Positions 8,362-17,218 are shown, numbered from the stretch's first letter. The stretch: 64,000 bases of DNA from Variovorax sp. MHTC-1 (GCF_003984645.1 NZ_RWKI01000001.1:1-64000); one strand, 5' to 3'. Program-made: numbers and translations. The notes: generated by a model not told the origin, from the sequence alone.

Positions 8362-9138
8362 TCAGAACGCCCAGTTCAGCGTCGCTGTACAGCGCCGCCG
8401 GGGCTGCCGCGCTCGAAAGGCATCGCTCTTCACGCGCATGTGGGCCAGGGTGGCGAATAGCTTCATGGTGGTGCTGTCGTACTTGGCCGAGACGCTGTCG
8501 GCGAAGCCGGCGAAGGCGACCGAGCGGCTGGTGTCGGTCTTGGCGCCGCTGTTGCGCGCATCGGTGTCGGTGCTGGCACGGCTGTAGCCGGCCAGGGCGC
8601 CCGCGCCAGCCCGCCCGGCGCTCACGTCCGGGTCGGCACCGACGACGAAACCGCCGATGTCGCGCTTGAGCCTGACGGCGTTGCCGTTGCCGTCGATGCG
8701 GCCACAGGAGCCGAAGACCTGGCCCCAGGTGGCGCGTCCTCCCCCTCGGGCGTGCAGCCGCCTTCCGCCTGCTCGTCAGGGCCCCCGAGGTTCTTTGTCA
8801 GATGCGCTGCCGGGTGCGCAGGCGGCGATGCGCAGCCGGTCAATGGCCGCCCCGCATATGAAACCGCTGTCCTCCAGCGCCGCGGTCTTGTGCCGGACGC
8901 ATGGATGTCCACCGACATCTGGTTGAAGCCATCGCCCGCCGCGAAGTCACTGCGCAGGAAGGCCACCGCGTTGGGCATGGCATTGCTTGAGGGGAGGCTG
9001 TCCAGCGCCGCCGCGGTGGCCACCGGGTCCGGCGTACCGGCTGCGCTGGTGAAGCTGCGCACCTTATCCGCGCCGAGATACACGTTGTTCGCGCCGTAGC
9101 TGTCGCGCAGCTGGATGAAGGCGGTCGGCCCGACAAGG
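8362..9138 (-). pseudogene. decayed autotransporter C-terminal fragment
   Basis: Reading leftward, this follows the end of the intact neighbour's passenger and barrel: FIQLRDSYGANNVYLGADK, DAAGTP-like linker, FNQMSVDIHAS, then frame-shifted pieces, then GYSRASTDTDARNSGAKTD, TSRSVAFAGFADSVSAKYDS and the terminal LNWAF. At least two frameshifts and internal deletions break it, and no signal peptide or passenger N-terminus exists. One deletion joins two points that in the intact gene share an 11-base direct repeat (TGTCGGTCTTG on the + strand, near 4858 and 4946). A tandem duplicate that has decayed. Confidence 0.85.
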
Positions 9139-9160
9139 GGGTGAGGACATCGCGCTTACC

Positions 9161-9210
9161 GAAAAACAAAATGCCGGCAAAGACCAAGGTCCTTGCCGGC
9201 ATTCATTTTC
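9161..9210 (-). terminator. rho-independent terminator of tRNA-Pro
   Basis: On the minus strand the tRNA is followed by an inverted repeat AATGCCGGCAA...TTGCCGGCATT (arms about 9193-9203 and 9170-9180) and then a T-rich tract (ATTTTGTTTTT). It directly abuts the 3' end of the tRNA. Confidence 0.8.
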
Positions 9211-9213
9211 TGA

Positions 9214-9290
<77 letters not shown>

Positions 9291-9330
9291 ACGAAGCCTG
9301 CGATTCTAGCCTGCGCGAAGCAGGCCTTTC

Positions 9331-10035
9331 TCAGTGCTTGGCGTATTGCGTCTTGCCGAACAGGATTTCGCGCTCCTTGTCGCCGGTGATCGGCTGGCGC
9401 AGATCGGCCAGTACCTTGACGCCGCGCTGCACTGCGGGCCGGGCGGCGATGCCCTCGAACCACTTCTTCAGGTGCGGAAACTCGTTGAGCACGATGCCTT
9501 GGTTCTCCCAACTGCGCAGCCACGGGAAGATGGCGATGTCGGCGATCGAGTAGGTCTCGCCGGCAATGAACCGGTTGCTGGCCAGCTGCTTGTCGATCAC
9601 GCCGTAGAGGCGCCGCGCCTCGTTGCTGTAGCGGTCGATGGCGTAGGCGATCTTCTCGGGCGCGTACAGGCGGAAGTGATGCGCCTGGCCGAGCATCGGG
9701 CCGACGCCGCCCATCTGGAACATGAGCCACTGCAGCACCTCGTAGCGCGCACGGTCGCCTGCGGGAAGAAGCTGCCCGGTCTTGCCGGCCAGGTAGACCA
9801 GGATCGCACCGGATTCGAACAGCGAGATCGGCTTGCCGTCCGGTCCTTCGGGGTCGGTGATGGCCGGAATCTTGTTGTTGGGGCTGATCTTGAGGAACCC
9901 GGCTTCGAACTGGTCGCCCTTGCCGATGTTCACCGGGTGCGCGCGGTAGGGGAGGCCGCACTCCTCCAGCATGATGTGGATCTTGTGGCCGTTGGGCGTG
10001 GGCCAGGAATAGACGTCGATGGGAGCTTGAGGCAT
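9331..10035 (-). CDS. yfcG: glutathione S-transferase, YfcG/YghU (nu-class) type
   Basis: 234 residues. The N-terminal thioredoxin-fold domain begins IDVYSWPTPNGHKIHIMLEE, the TPNGHK signature of nu-class enzymes such as E. coli YfcG, which use two bound glutathiones for disulfide-bond reduction. SPNNKIPAITD (cis-Pro region) and LFESGAILVYLA (glutathione gamma-Glu binding) follow, then the all-helical C-terminal domain with GPMLGQAHHF and YSIADIAIFPWL. Start chosen at the ATG giving the usual family N-terminus; the RBS is weak. Cytoplasmic redox role by family. Next gene on the same strand is also redox-related. Confidence 0.9.
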   Translation of the reverse strand: MPQAPIDVYSWPTPNGHKIHIMLEECGLPYRAHPVNIGKGDQFEAGFLKISPNNKIPAITDPEGPDGKPISLFESGAILVYLAGKTGQLLPAGDRARYEVLQWLMFQMGGVGPMLGQAHHFRLYAPEKIAYAIDRYSNEARRLYGVIDKQLASNRFIAGETYSIADIAIFPWLRSWENQGIVLNEFPHLKKWFEGIAARPAVQRGVKVLADLRQPITGDKEREILFGKTQYAKH

Positions 10036-10118
10036 GGGCTGCGTTCCAGGGGAAAGAGACTGGGCCGGCCAGCATAGCGGCCGGTGGCTTTTTCTGCAGG
10101 ACGCGGCCCGTTCGGGCC

Positions 10119-11804
10119 TCAGGTGGCCACCGCGCTCGGCGCCAAGTGCTTGTGGATCAACGCGACCACGGCCGCGCCTTCGCCGATCGCGCCGCCGACC
10201 CGCTTGACGGAACCGGAGCGTACGTCCCCCACCGCGAACACGCCGGAAACGCTGGTTTCCAGCGCAGCGGCGGGCCTGGCAGGAAAGCCTCCGCGCGCCG
10301 CCTCGCCGGTCAGCACGAAGCCATGCTTGTCGACCGAGACGCCGCAGCCTTCGAGCCAGTCGGTTTCCGGCACGGCGCCGATGAAGAGGAAGATATTGCG
10401 CGTCGGGCACTGCTCTTCGATGCCCGTGCGACGGCAGCGCCAGGTGGCGCCGTTCAACCCCGAGGCCGGGTCGCCGTGCAGGTCCACCAGTTCGGTATGC
10501 GGGTGCAGCTCGATGTTGGGCGTGGCCTCGATGCGGTCGATCAGGTAGCGCGACATGGTCGCGGCCAGCGAGGGTCCGCGCACCAGCACGTTGACCTTGG
10601 CGGCATGCTGCGAAAGGAACACCGCGGCCTGGCCGGCCGAATTGCCGCCGCCGACCAGCGCCACCTCCTGCTGCGCGCACAGCTTGGCCTCCAGCGCCGA
10701 GGCCCAGAACCAGATGCCGCGGCCTTCGAATTCGGCCAGGCGCGGCACCTCGGGCCGGCGGTAGCGCGCGCCGCTGGCGATCACGACGGTGCGGGATCGC
10801 AGGCGCCGTCCGTCGGTGAGCTGGACGGTGAGCTCTTCTTTGGTCTCGGCCTCGCTGCAATCCATGGAGGCGACCTCGGCCGGGATCAGCATCTCGACGC
10901 CGAATTTCTGCGCCTGAACGAAGGCGCGGCCCGCGAGCGCGCCGCCGGAGATGCCGGTCGGAAAGCCCAGGTAGTTCTCGATGCGCGCGCTCGCGCCCGC
11001 CTGGCCGCCGAAGGAGCGGCAGTCGACCACGATCACGCGCAAGCCCTCGGAGGCGGCGTAGACGGCGGTCGCAAGGCCGGCAGGGCCGGCGCCGACCACC
11101 ACCACGTCGAACAGCTCGCCATGCTCGATGGTGTCGACCATGCCGAGGCAGCGCGCGAGCGCGTTGTCGGTGGGATTGACCAGGACGGCGCCGTCCGGAC
11201 AGACCACCAGCAATTCCGCCTCGCCGTATTGCTCCAGCAGTGCCGCTGCATCCGCGTCCTGCGTCGCGTCGACCACGTTGTAGGGATGGCCGTTGCGGCG
11301 CAGGAAGTTCTGCAGCCGCAGCAGCGCGGCCGACTGCGGCGGCCCGATGAGCACCGGCCCGCTGCTGCCCGATTCGATCAGCGCCACCCGGCGCAGGATC
11401 ATCGCGCGTACCAGCCGCTCCCCGAGGTCGGCCTCGGCGATGATCAGCGCGCGCAGCTGGTCGGGCGGCACCAGCAGGGTCTCGACATCGTCCTCGGCGT
11501 GGCCGTCGACCAGGGCGGGGCGGCCGGAGAGCTGCGCGATCTCGGCCAGAAATTGCCCCGGGCCCTGGCGCTCGATCGGCACCACGCGCCCGAGCCCGTC
11601 GCGCTGGGTGATCGCCACGATGCCGCGCAGCACGACGAACATCCCCGGCCCGGGCTCGCCGGCCCGGAACAGGCAGTCCCCGCGTGCGTAGTGCCGCACG
11701 CTGCCGAAGCGCCTGATGCGTTCGATGCAGGATGCGCCCAGCACGGGAAACATCTGGTGGCGACGGGTTTCGACCTCGACCCTGACTTGGACTTCGGCGG
11801 CCAT
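10119..11804 (-). CDS. cNMP-binding domain fused to thioredoxin-reductase-like flavoprotein
   Basis: 561 residues. Residues ~20-125 resemble a cyclic-nucleotide-binding cupin (GDCLFRAGEPGPGMFVVLRG; FLAEIAQLSGRPALVDGHAE). A short thioredoxin-like linker (GPVLIGPPQSAALLRLQNFL) follows, then a pyridine nucleotide-disulfide oxidoreductase module: FAD site DVVVVGAGPAGLATAVYAAS, NAD(P) site VALVGGGNSAGQAAVFLSQH, and C-terminal GVFAVGDVRSGSVKRVGGAI. The redox CxxC expected in true thioredoxin reductases, between the FAD and NAD(P) sites, is absent: that segment reads GIWFWASALEAKLC. So it binds FAD and probably NAD(P)H but should not reduce thioredoxin conventionally; a sensory or electron-transfer role is likely. 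Confidence 0.85.
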   Translation of the reverse strand: MAAEVQVRVEVETRRHQMFPVLGASCIERIRRFGSVRHYARGDCLFRAGEPGPGMFVVLRGIVAITQRDGLGRVVPIERQGPGQFLAEIAQLSGRPALVDGHAEDDVETLLVPPDQLRALIIAEADLGERLVRAMILRRVALIESGSSGPVLIGPPQSAALLRLQNFLRRNGHPYNVVDATQDADAAALLEQYGEAELLVVCPDGAVLVNPTDNALARCLGMVDTIEHGELFDVVVVGAGPAGLATAVYAASEGLRVIVVDCRSFGGQAGASARIENYLGFPTGISGGALAGRAFVQAQKFGVEMLIPAEVASMDCSEAETKEELTVQLTDGRRLRSRTVVIASGARYRRPEVPRLAEFEGRGIWFWASALEAKLCAQQEVALVGGGNSAGQAAVFLSQHAAKVNVLVRGPSLAATMSRYLIDRIEATPNIELHPHTELVDLHGDPASGLNGATWRCRRTGIEEQCPTRNIFLFIGAVPETDWLEGCGVSVDKHGFVLTGEAARGGFPARPAAALETSVSGVFAVGDVRSGSVKRVGGAIGEGAAVVALIHKHLAPSAVAT

Positions 11805-11887
11805 GAAAAAACTCCAGTTGGCAAAACGTCGGCATTAGACGCCGAAAGCCGGCCCTGATGGTTGCAAGTCACGCAACTGCCATCGGA

Positions 11888-11920
11888 TTGACACGCGTGT
11901 TTCACCGCTGTCTCACAGAC
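11888..11920 (+). promoter_or_regulatory. candidate Pho box upstream of the OlsB-like gene
   Basis: Three seven-base repeats exactly 11 bases apart: TTGACAC (11888), GTTTCAC (11899), GTCTCAC (11910), each matching five of seven bases of the PhoB repeat CTGTCA(T/C). The last repeat ends 27 bases before the ATG at 11944. The periodicity is more persuasive than any single repeat. Confidence 0.5.
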
Positions 11921-11943
11921 TCCGTTCGCAGAAAGGGTCTCGC

Positions 11944-12810
11944 ATGAAAGAACTGCCCACGCCGACGTTTCCGTTCTCGCAACTGGGACTGCGCGCTGCC
12001 CTCTGGCCGGCGCCGAACCCGGTTCGCGCACCGGCCGCCATCCCTGTCGCACCCGTCGCGACGCTGCCGGCAACCACCGAAGCCGGCGGCATCAGCGTGA
12101 CCTGGGCGCGTCACCAGGACGATGTGCGCGCGGCCCAGCGCCTGCGCTACGAGGTGTTCGCGGGCGAGATGGGCGCCCGCCTCACGACGCCGCTGGAGGG
12201 CCACGACATCGACCTGTTCGACGACTTCTGCGAGCACCTGCTGGTGCGCGAGCTGGCGACGAACCAGGTGATCGGCACCTACCGCGTGCTGACGCCGGCC
12301 CAGGCCCGGCGCATCGGCAGCACCTACAGCGACACGGAATTCGACCTGACGCGGCTGCGCGACCTGCGCGAGCGCATGGTTGAACTGGGCCGCAGTTGCG
12401 TCCACGCGGACCACCGCCAAGGCGGCGTGATCCTGGCGCTTTGGGGGGCACTGGCCGGCTTCATGAACCGCAACAAGCTCGACACCATGATCGGCTGCGC
12501 CAGCATCCCGATGTGGCACAACGGCGTGACCAGCGGCGATGCGGCCGCCAGCATCTGGCGGCAGCTCTCGGCCACCCACATGGCGCCCATCCAGTACCAC
12601 GTGCAGCCGCGGCTGCCGCTGCCGGTGCATCGGCTCGACGGCGAACTTCAGATCGAGCCGCCCGCGCTGATCAAGGGCTATCTGCGGCTCGGCGCCAAGG
12701 TCCTGGGCCCGCCGGCCTGGGACCCGGACTTCAATACCGCCGACTTGCCGATGCTGATGCGCATCGAGGACCTGCCGGCGCGCTATCGAAAGCACTTCCT
12801 GGGCAATTGA
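11944..12810 (+). CDS. olsB: GNAT-family N-acyltransferase, OlsB/hemolysin-like (COG3176)
   Basis: 288 residues. After a ~45-residue Pro/Ala-rich lead, the fold is that of OlsB-type N-acyltransferases: VTWARHQDDVRAAQRLRYEV, FAGEMGAR, DLFDDFCEHLLVRE, VIGTYRVL, MVELGRSCVHADHRQGGVI and IGCASIPMW. OlsB transfers a 3-hydroxyacyl chain from acyl-carrier protein to the alpha-amino group of ornithine, the first step to phosphorus-free ornithine lipids. No olsA partner is seen nearby. The start has GAAAGGGT upstream. Its place beside ppk and pst, and the periodic PhoB-like repeats before it, fit membrane lipid remodelling in phosphate limitation; the exact acceptor is inferred. Confidence 0.75.
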   Translation: MKELPTPTFPFSQLGLRAALWPAPNPVRAPAAIPVAPVATLPATTEAGGISVTWARHQDDVRAAQRLRYEVFAGEMGARLTTPLEGHDIDLFDDFCEHLLVRELATNQVIGTYRVLTPAQARRIGSTYSDTEFDLTRLRDLRERMVELGRSCVHADHRQGGVILALWGALAGFMNRNKLDTMIGCASIPMWHNGVTSGDAAASIWRQLSATHMAPIQYHVQPRLPLPVHRLDGELQIEPPALIKGYLRLGAKVLGPPAWDPDFNTADLPMLMRIEDLPARYRKHFLGN

Positions 12811-12825
12811 GACAGCGCGGGAATG

Positions 12826-12858
12826 TCGTCATACAGTTGTCATGCAACTGTCACAACG
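12826..12858 (+). promoter_or_regulatory. Pho box upstream of ppk
   Basis: Three PhoB-type repeats at exact 11-base spacing: TCGTCAT (12826), TTGTCAT (12837), CTGTCAC (12848), separated by four-base spacers. Close to the CTGTCAT-N4-CTGTCAC consensus. A TTGACA lies just downstream (12863-12868) and a TACACT at 12889-12894. Confidence 0.75.
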
Positions 12859-12873
12859 GCGGTTGACACTGTC

Positions 12874-15060
12874 ATGATTGCTTCTGCATACACTGCCGTG
12901 CCGGTTGATCCTGATTCGTTTTCCTCGTTGCCAGCCCTTTCCGACAGCGCGCCTGTCGCCGCAGAGCCGTCCCTGACGCTGCTCGACCGCGACCACAGCA
13001 TCCTGGCCTTCAACGAGCGGGTGCTCGACTGGGCCTACCGCCCTGAAGTGCCGCTGATCGAGCGCCTGCGCTACCTGTGCATCGTGTCGTCCAACCTCGA
13101 CGAATTCTTCGAGGTCCGGACGGCGCCGCACCTGATCGCCAATGCCGCGGGCGACCACAAGGGCAACTACACAGTGGAGTCCTTCGAGCGCCTGGCCGAG
13201 GTGGCGCATGCGCTGGTGGGACGGCAGTACGCGCTTTACAACGACGAGCTGATGCCGACCTTCGCGAGCCAGGGCATCCACATCATCTCGCATGGCGAGC
13301 GCAACCCGGCGCAGCGCAAATGGGTGCACGACTACTACGAGCGCGAGGTCCAGCCGCTGCTGATTCCGGTGGGCCTGGATCCGGCGCATCCCTTTCCGCA
13401 GGTGGCCAACAAGTCGCTCAACTTCATCGTTCGCCTCTCCGGCAAGGACGCATTCGGGCGCGAGAATCCGATCGCCATCGTCAAGGTGCCGCGCGTGCTG
13501 CCGCGACTGATCCGCATGCCGGCCAAGGTGTCGGGCGGCAAGACGCTGTTCGTCGCGCTGTCGAGCATCGTGCGGGCCCATCTGTTCAGCATGTTTCCGG
13601 GACGGGAAGTCGGCGAGTTCTCCCAGTTTCGAGTGACGCGCCACTCCGACCTCGCGGTGGACGAGGAAGACGTCAAGAACCTGCGCACGGCGCTGCGGCA
13701 GGGCCTGCAGCATCGCCACTACGGGCAGGCCGTCCGGCTCGAGGTCTCGGCCAGTTGCGCCGAGTCGCTGGCGAGCTTTCTTCTGGCGCAATTCAACCTG
13801 CCGCCGCAGGCGCTGTACCGCGTGCACGGTCCGGTCAACCTGGCCCGGCTGACGCAGCTGATCGACCTGCTGGAGGAGTCGCAGCTGCGCTTTCCGCCTT
13901 ATCAGCCGTCTTACCCGGTCATGCTGGCGCCGGGCCAGTCTTTCTTCGAACGGCTGCAGCAGGGCGACGCCCTGATCCACCAGCCTTTCGAGAGCTTCGA
14001 CGGCGTGCTGGCCTTCCTGCGCGAAGCGGTGCAGGACCCCCAGGTACTCGCCATCAAGCAGACCATCTACCGAACCGGCACCGATTCCGAGCTCATGGAC
14101 CTGCTGCGCGAGGCGGTTCGCCGCGGCAAGGAAGTCACCGTGGTGGTGGAGCTCAAGGCGCGCTTCGACGAAGAGGCCAACATCAACTGGGCCGAGATGC
14201 TCGAGTCGATTGGCGCCCAGGTGGTCTACGGCGTGGTCGGCCTGAAGACACATGCCAAGATGCTGCTGGTGACGCGCCGCGAGGGCAAGCAGATGCGGCG
14301 CTACGGCCATCTGTCGACCGGCAACTACAACCCCCGCACGGCCAAGCTCTACACCGACATCAGCCACCTGACGGCCGACCCCATGCTGACCGCCGACATG
14401 GAGGCGGTGTTCGTGCACATGGCCAGCCAGAGCCGGCTGCCCAAGCTCCATCGCATGTGGATGGCACCCTTCGACCTGCACCGCAACGTGATCGCCCGCG
14501 TCGACGCGCTCGCTGCCGCGGCGGCCGCCGGCCAGCCTGCACGCATCGTCGCCAAGATGAACGCACTGACCGACGAGGCCCTGATCGCCGCGCTGGTGAA
14601 CGCCGGCCGGAAGGGCGTGCAGATCGACCTGATCGTGCGCGGCGCCTGCACCTTGCCGGCGCGCGTGCCGGGCCTGACCGACAACATCCGCGTGCGCTCG
14701 GTGATCGGCCGCTTCCTCGAGCATTCGCGCGTCTTCTATTTCCGTCAGGGCGAAGACGAGTCCCTGTACCTGTCGAGCGCCGACTGGATGAACCGCAACA
14801 TGCTGCGCCGCATCGAGCTGGCCTGGCCCGTCACCGATCCAGCCCTGCGCCAGCGGCTCATCGACGAATGCCTGGTGGCCTACCTGCACGACGGGCAGGA
14901 TGCCTGGGATCTCGGTGCCGACGGCATCTATCGCCGCGTCGATCTGCAGCCGGGTAAAGATGGCACCGTTGTTCGCGCCGTCGAAGCCCATGGCGCGCAG
15001 ACCGCACTGATGGACCGCTACGCATCACGAGGTCGCAGCCGCGCTGCCTCACGGGAATGA
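12874..15060 (+). CDS. ppk: polyphosphate kinase 1
   Basis: 728 residues from ATG 12874. Reversibly polymerises the gamma-phosphate of ATP into polyphosphate. The PPK1 N-terminal domain is plain (LTLLDRDHSILAFNERVLDW; LCIVSSNLDEFFEVRTA), followed by the phospholipase-D-like catalytic halves. Histidines expected to carry the phosphoryl group are H479 in YGHLSTGNYNPRTAKLY and H617 in GRFLEHSRVFYF. GLKTHAKMLLVTRREGKQ lies just before the first. The start is uncertain: ATG 12874 has no good RBS and the Pho box is so close that GTG 12898 or a later codon may be used if transcription starts nearby. Stop overlaps the sixA ATG (ATGA). Confidence 0.95.
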   Translation: MIASAYTAVPVDPDSFSSLPALSDSAPVAAEPSLTLLDRDHSILAFNERVLDWAYRPEVPLIERLRYLCIVSSNLDEFFEVRTAPHLIANAAGDHKGNYTVESFERLAEVAHALVGRQYALYNDELMPTFASQGIHIISHGERNPAQRKWVHDYYEREVQPLLIPVGLDPAHPFPQVANKSLNFIVRLSGKDAFGRENPIAIVKVPRVLPRLIRMPAKVSGGKTLFVALSSIVRAHLFSMFPGREVGEFSQFRVTRHSDLAVDEEDVKNLRTALRQGLQHRHYGQAVRLEVSASCAESLASFLLAQFNLPPQALYRVHGPVNLARLTQLIDLLEESQLRFPPYQPSYPVMLAPGQSFFERLQQGDALIHQPFESFDGVLAFLREAVQDPQVLAIKQTIYRTGTDSELMDLLREAVRRGKEVTVVVELKARFDEEANINWAEMLESIGAQVVYGVVGLKTHAKMLLVTRREGKQMRRYGHLSTGNYNPRTAKLYTDISHLTADPMLTADMEAVFVHMASQSRLPKLHRMWMAPFDLHRNVIARVDALAAAAAAGQPARIVAKMNALTDEALIAALVNAGRKGVQIDLIVRGACTLPARVPGLTDNIRVRSVIGRFLEHSRVFYFRQGEDESLYLSSADWMNRNMLRRIELAWPVTDPALRQRLIDECLVAYLHDGQDAWDLGADGIYRRVDLQPGKDGTVVRAVEAHGAQTALMDRYASRGRSRAASRE

Positions 15061-15533
15061 CGCAACAAGCCATGGATCTGATTTTCTGGCGCCACGCCGA
15101 GGCCGAGGACTGGACCGAGGGCTGCGACGACCTGCAGCGCTCGCTGACCCAGCGCGGCGAGAAGCAGGCCAAGCGCATGGCGGCCTGGCTCGACCGCCAG
15201 CTGCCCGAGGGCACGCGCATTGTCTGCAGCCCGGCACGCCGCTGCGAGCAGACCGCGCTGGCACTGGGCCGCAAGTACAAACTGCGCAGCGAACTCTCAC
15301 CCGACACCACGGCGGACGCGCTGCTGGGCGCGGCCGGATGGCCCAACGGCAAGTCCGTGGTGCTGCTGATCGGGCATCAGCCCTCGCTCGGCGAAGCCAT
15401 TTCGCTGCTGCTCGGGCTCAGGCAGGACAGCTGCCCGGTGCGCAAGGGTGCCGTCTGGTGGATCCGCACCCGCGAGCGCGATGGCGACGTGCAGACCGTG
15501 GTGGTCACGGTGCAGTCGCCTGAACTGCTCTAG
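15057..15533 (+). CDS. sixA: phosphohistidine phosphatase SixA
   Basis: 158 residues, a small histidine-phosphatase-superfamily enzyme that dephosphorylates phosphohistidine on phosphotransfer proteins. DLIFWRHAEAEDW holds the catalytic His (H13) in the RHA form typical of SixA, and VVLLIGHQPSLGEA supplies the second catalytic His; CSPARRCEQTA is the phosphate-binding arginine region. The ATG overlaps the ppk stop, so the pair is an operon and coupled; ATG 15072 is an alternative start. Convergent with ppx, with a gap of only three bases. Linkage to ppk suggests a role in phosphate or polyphosphate signalling, which is inference. Confidence 0.9.
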   Translation: MTQQAMDLIFWRHAEAEDWTEGCDDLQRSLTQRGEKQAKRMAAWLDRQLPEGTRIVCSPARRCEQTALALGRKYKLRSELSPDTTADALLGAAGWPNGKSVVLLIGHQPSLGEAISLLLGLRQDSCPVRKGAVWWIRTRERDGDVQTVVVTVQSPELL

Positions 15534-15536
15534 GCG

Positions 15537-17054
15537 TCAGCAGCCCTTCAGCTCGAGCCGCCAGGCGGTCTTCTGCCAGGCCAGCACTTCCTCGCGCAGC
15601 AGATGCGCGGACTGGGGGTAGGTCTCGGACCAGCCCGCACGGCACGCGATGGTGAAAAGCCGGCTGTCCGTCCGCGCCAGGCGCAGGGCCTCGAGGTCAG
15701 GATCGCGTCGCGCATGGCACAGGATCACGGCCAGGCGCAGCGCCAGCAGCTGCGCGACGAAGGTCTCGTCGTTCAGAGAGGCTTCGATCTTGCGCAGCTT
15801 GCCGCGATGACCGAGCACCAACTGGCTCAACCAGTGCATCTCGTTCACCGCGAAGCCCGGCGCGTCGGCGTTGTCGAGGATGTAGGCGCCGTGCTTGTGG
15901 TACTCGCTGTGCGAAATCTGAGCGCCGATCTCGTGCAGCTGGGCGGCCCAGCCGATCTTGCGCAATGCCCGTCCGGCGCGGCTGGTAGTGCTGCCGCCGC
16001 GCGCGGCCGGCTCGAGCTGCAGGAACAGAGCAGCGGCTGTCTCGCTGACGCGCCGGACCTGCGGAGCGTCGATCGCGAACCGGCTGGCCAGGCGCGCCAC
16101 GGTGCTGGTACGCAGATCGGCGACGCTCTCGTCGCGCTCGAGCAACTCGTACAGCACGCCGTGGCGCAGGGCGCCCTGCGCCACCTTCATTTCCTCGATC
16201 TCGAGCAGGTCGAACACCGCGCGCAGCACGCTGACGCCGCCGCCGATCACGGCCTTGCGGTCTTCCCTCATGCCTTCGATGCGCAGGCGATCGGCGGTGC
16301 CGGCCTTGAGCAGCCGGTCGACCAGCCAATCGAGCCCCTCGCGTGTGATGAGCCCCGGCTCGCCGCCGGCGGCCGCGAGCACATCGCCCACCGCGCCGAT
16401 GGTGCCGGAGGCGCCGTAGGCCACGTCCCAGCGGTCCGGCACGTAGGTGCCGAGCGCGTCGTCCAGCACCGCCTTGGCGGCGATCTCGGCTGCCTTGAAG
16501 GCAGCGGTGGTGAACTGGCCTTCGGGAAAATGCTTCATCGACCAGGCGACGCTGCCGACCCGGTACGACTCCATCACCTCGGCCTCTAGCCCATGGCCGA
16601 TGATCATCTCGGTCGAGCGGCCGCCGATGTCCACCACCAGCCGGCGCTCGCGGTTCGAGGCGTCGGTATGTGGCAGCAGGTGTGCCACGCCCTGATAGAT
16701 CAAGCGGGCTTCCTCGCGGCCCGTGATGACATCGATGCCGAAGCCCAGAATGGTGCGCGCCCGCAGCAGGAATTCGTCGCGGTTGCGGGCTTCGCGCAGG
16801 GTCTGGGTGGCCACCGCGCGCACGTGCGAGCGCTTGAAGCCTGCCAGCCGCTCGCCGAAGCGGGCCAGCGCGTCCCAGCCGCGCTGCATCGCCTCCGGCG
16901 TGAGGTTGCGGGCGCTGTCGAGGCCGTTGCCTTGGCGAACGGTTTCCTTCAGGTACTCGGCGCGGTGAATCTGGCCGTGATCGACCTGGCCGATCTCGAG
17001 CCTGAAGCTGTTCGACCCGAGGTCGACCGCAGCGAGGCGGGTTCCGTTTTGCAT
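15537..17054 (-). CDS. ppx: exopolyphosphatase (Ppx/GppA family)
   Basis: 505 residues, usual length for the family. Hydrolyses terminal phosphate from polyphosphate, opposing Ppk; GppA members also act on pppGpp. ASKHA ATPase-fold motifs: LAAVDLGSNSFRLEIG at the N-terminus, LRVVATQTLREARNR-like segment, RRLVVDIGGRSTEMIIG, and YGASGTIGAVGDVL; the C-terminal HD-like helical domain carries KIGWAAQLHEIGAQISHSEY. No strong RBS precedes the ATG. It is transcribed toward sixA and divergently from pstS, so the 249-base gap at 17055-17303 carries both start regions. Confidence 0.95.
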   Translation of the reverse strand: MQNGTRLAAVDLGSNSFRLEIGQVDHGQIHRAEYLKETVRQGNGLDSARNLTPEAMQRGWDALARFGERLAGFKRSHVRAVATQTLREARNRDEFLLRARTILGFGIDVITGREEARLIYQGVAHLLPHTDASNRERRLVVDIGGRSTEMIIGHGLEAEVMESYRVGSVAWSMKHFPEGQFTTAAFKAAEIAAKAVLDDALGTYVPDRWDVAYGASGTIGAVGDVLAAAGGEPGLITREGLDWLVDRLLKAGTADRLRIEGMREDRKAVIGGGVSVLRAVFDLLEIEEMKVAQGALRHGVLYELLERDESVADLRTSTVARLASRFAIDAPQVRRVSETAAALFLQLEPAARGGSTTSRAGRALRKIGWAAQLHEIGAQISHSEYHKHGAYILDNADAPGFAVNEMHWLSQLVLGHRGKLRKIEASLNDETFVAQLLALRLAVILCHARRDPDLEALRLARTDSRLFTIACRAGWSETYPQSAHLLREEVLAWQKTAWRLELKGC

Positions 17055-17218
17055 GGTGAGGAGAAGAGGGCGGGGCCTGATCGTAGCGCCTCGGTCGGCT
17101 GCTCCCGTGCAGGACAGGGTGCCGGCAAGCTCCGGAGGCTAGGCGCTGCGCATGACGATTGTGTGACAGCGTCACGGAGCGCAGGTCGTCGAGAACGCCG
17201 ATTTCCCTCTGGAAAAGG

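Noticed and set aside
9331..11835. Single 834-codon minus frame covering the GST and flavoprotein genes
   Set aside because: Only its C-terminal 234 codons are GST; the earlier part is a shifted frame of the flavoprotein, so it is not a fusion.
10146..11858. 570-codon plus-strand frame across the cNMP/flavoprotein gene
   Set aside because: Antisense shadow; the minus strand has intact cofactor motifs.
12829..14991. 720-codon minus-strand frame across ppk
   Set aside because: Antisense to an unmistakable ppk with catalytic histidines; no domain of its own.
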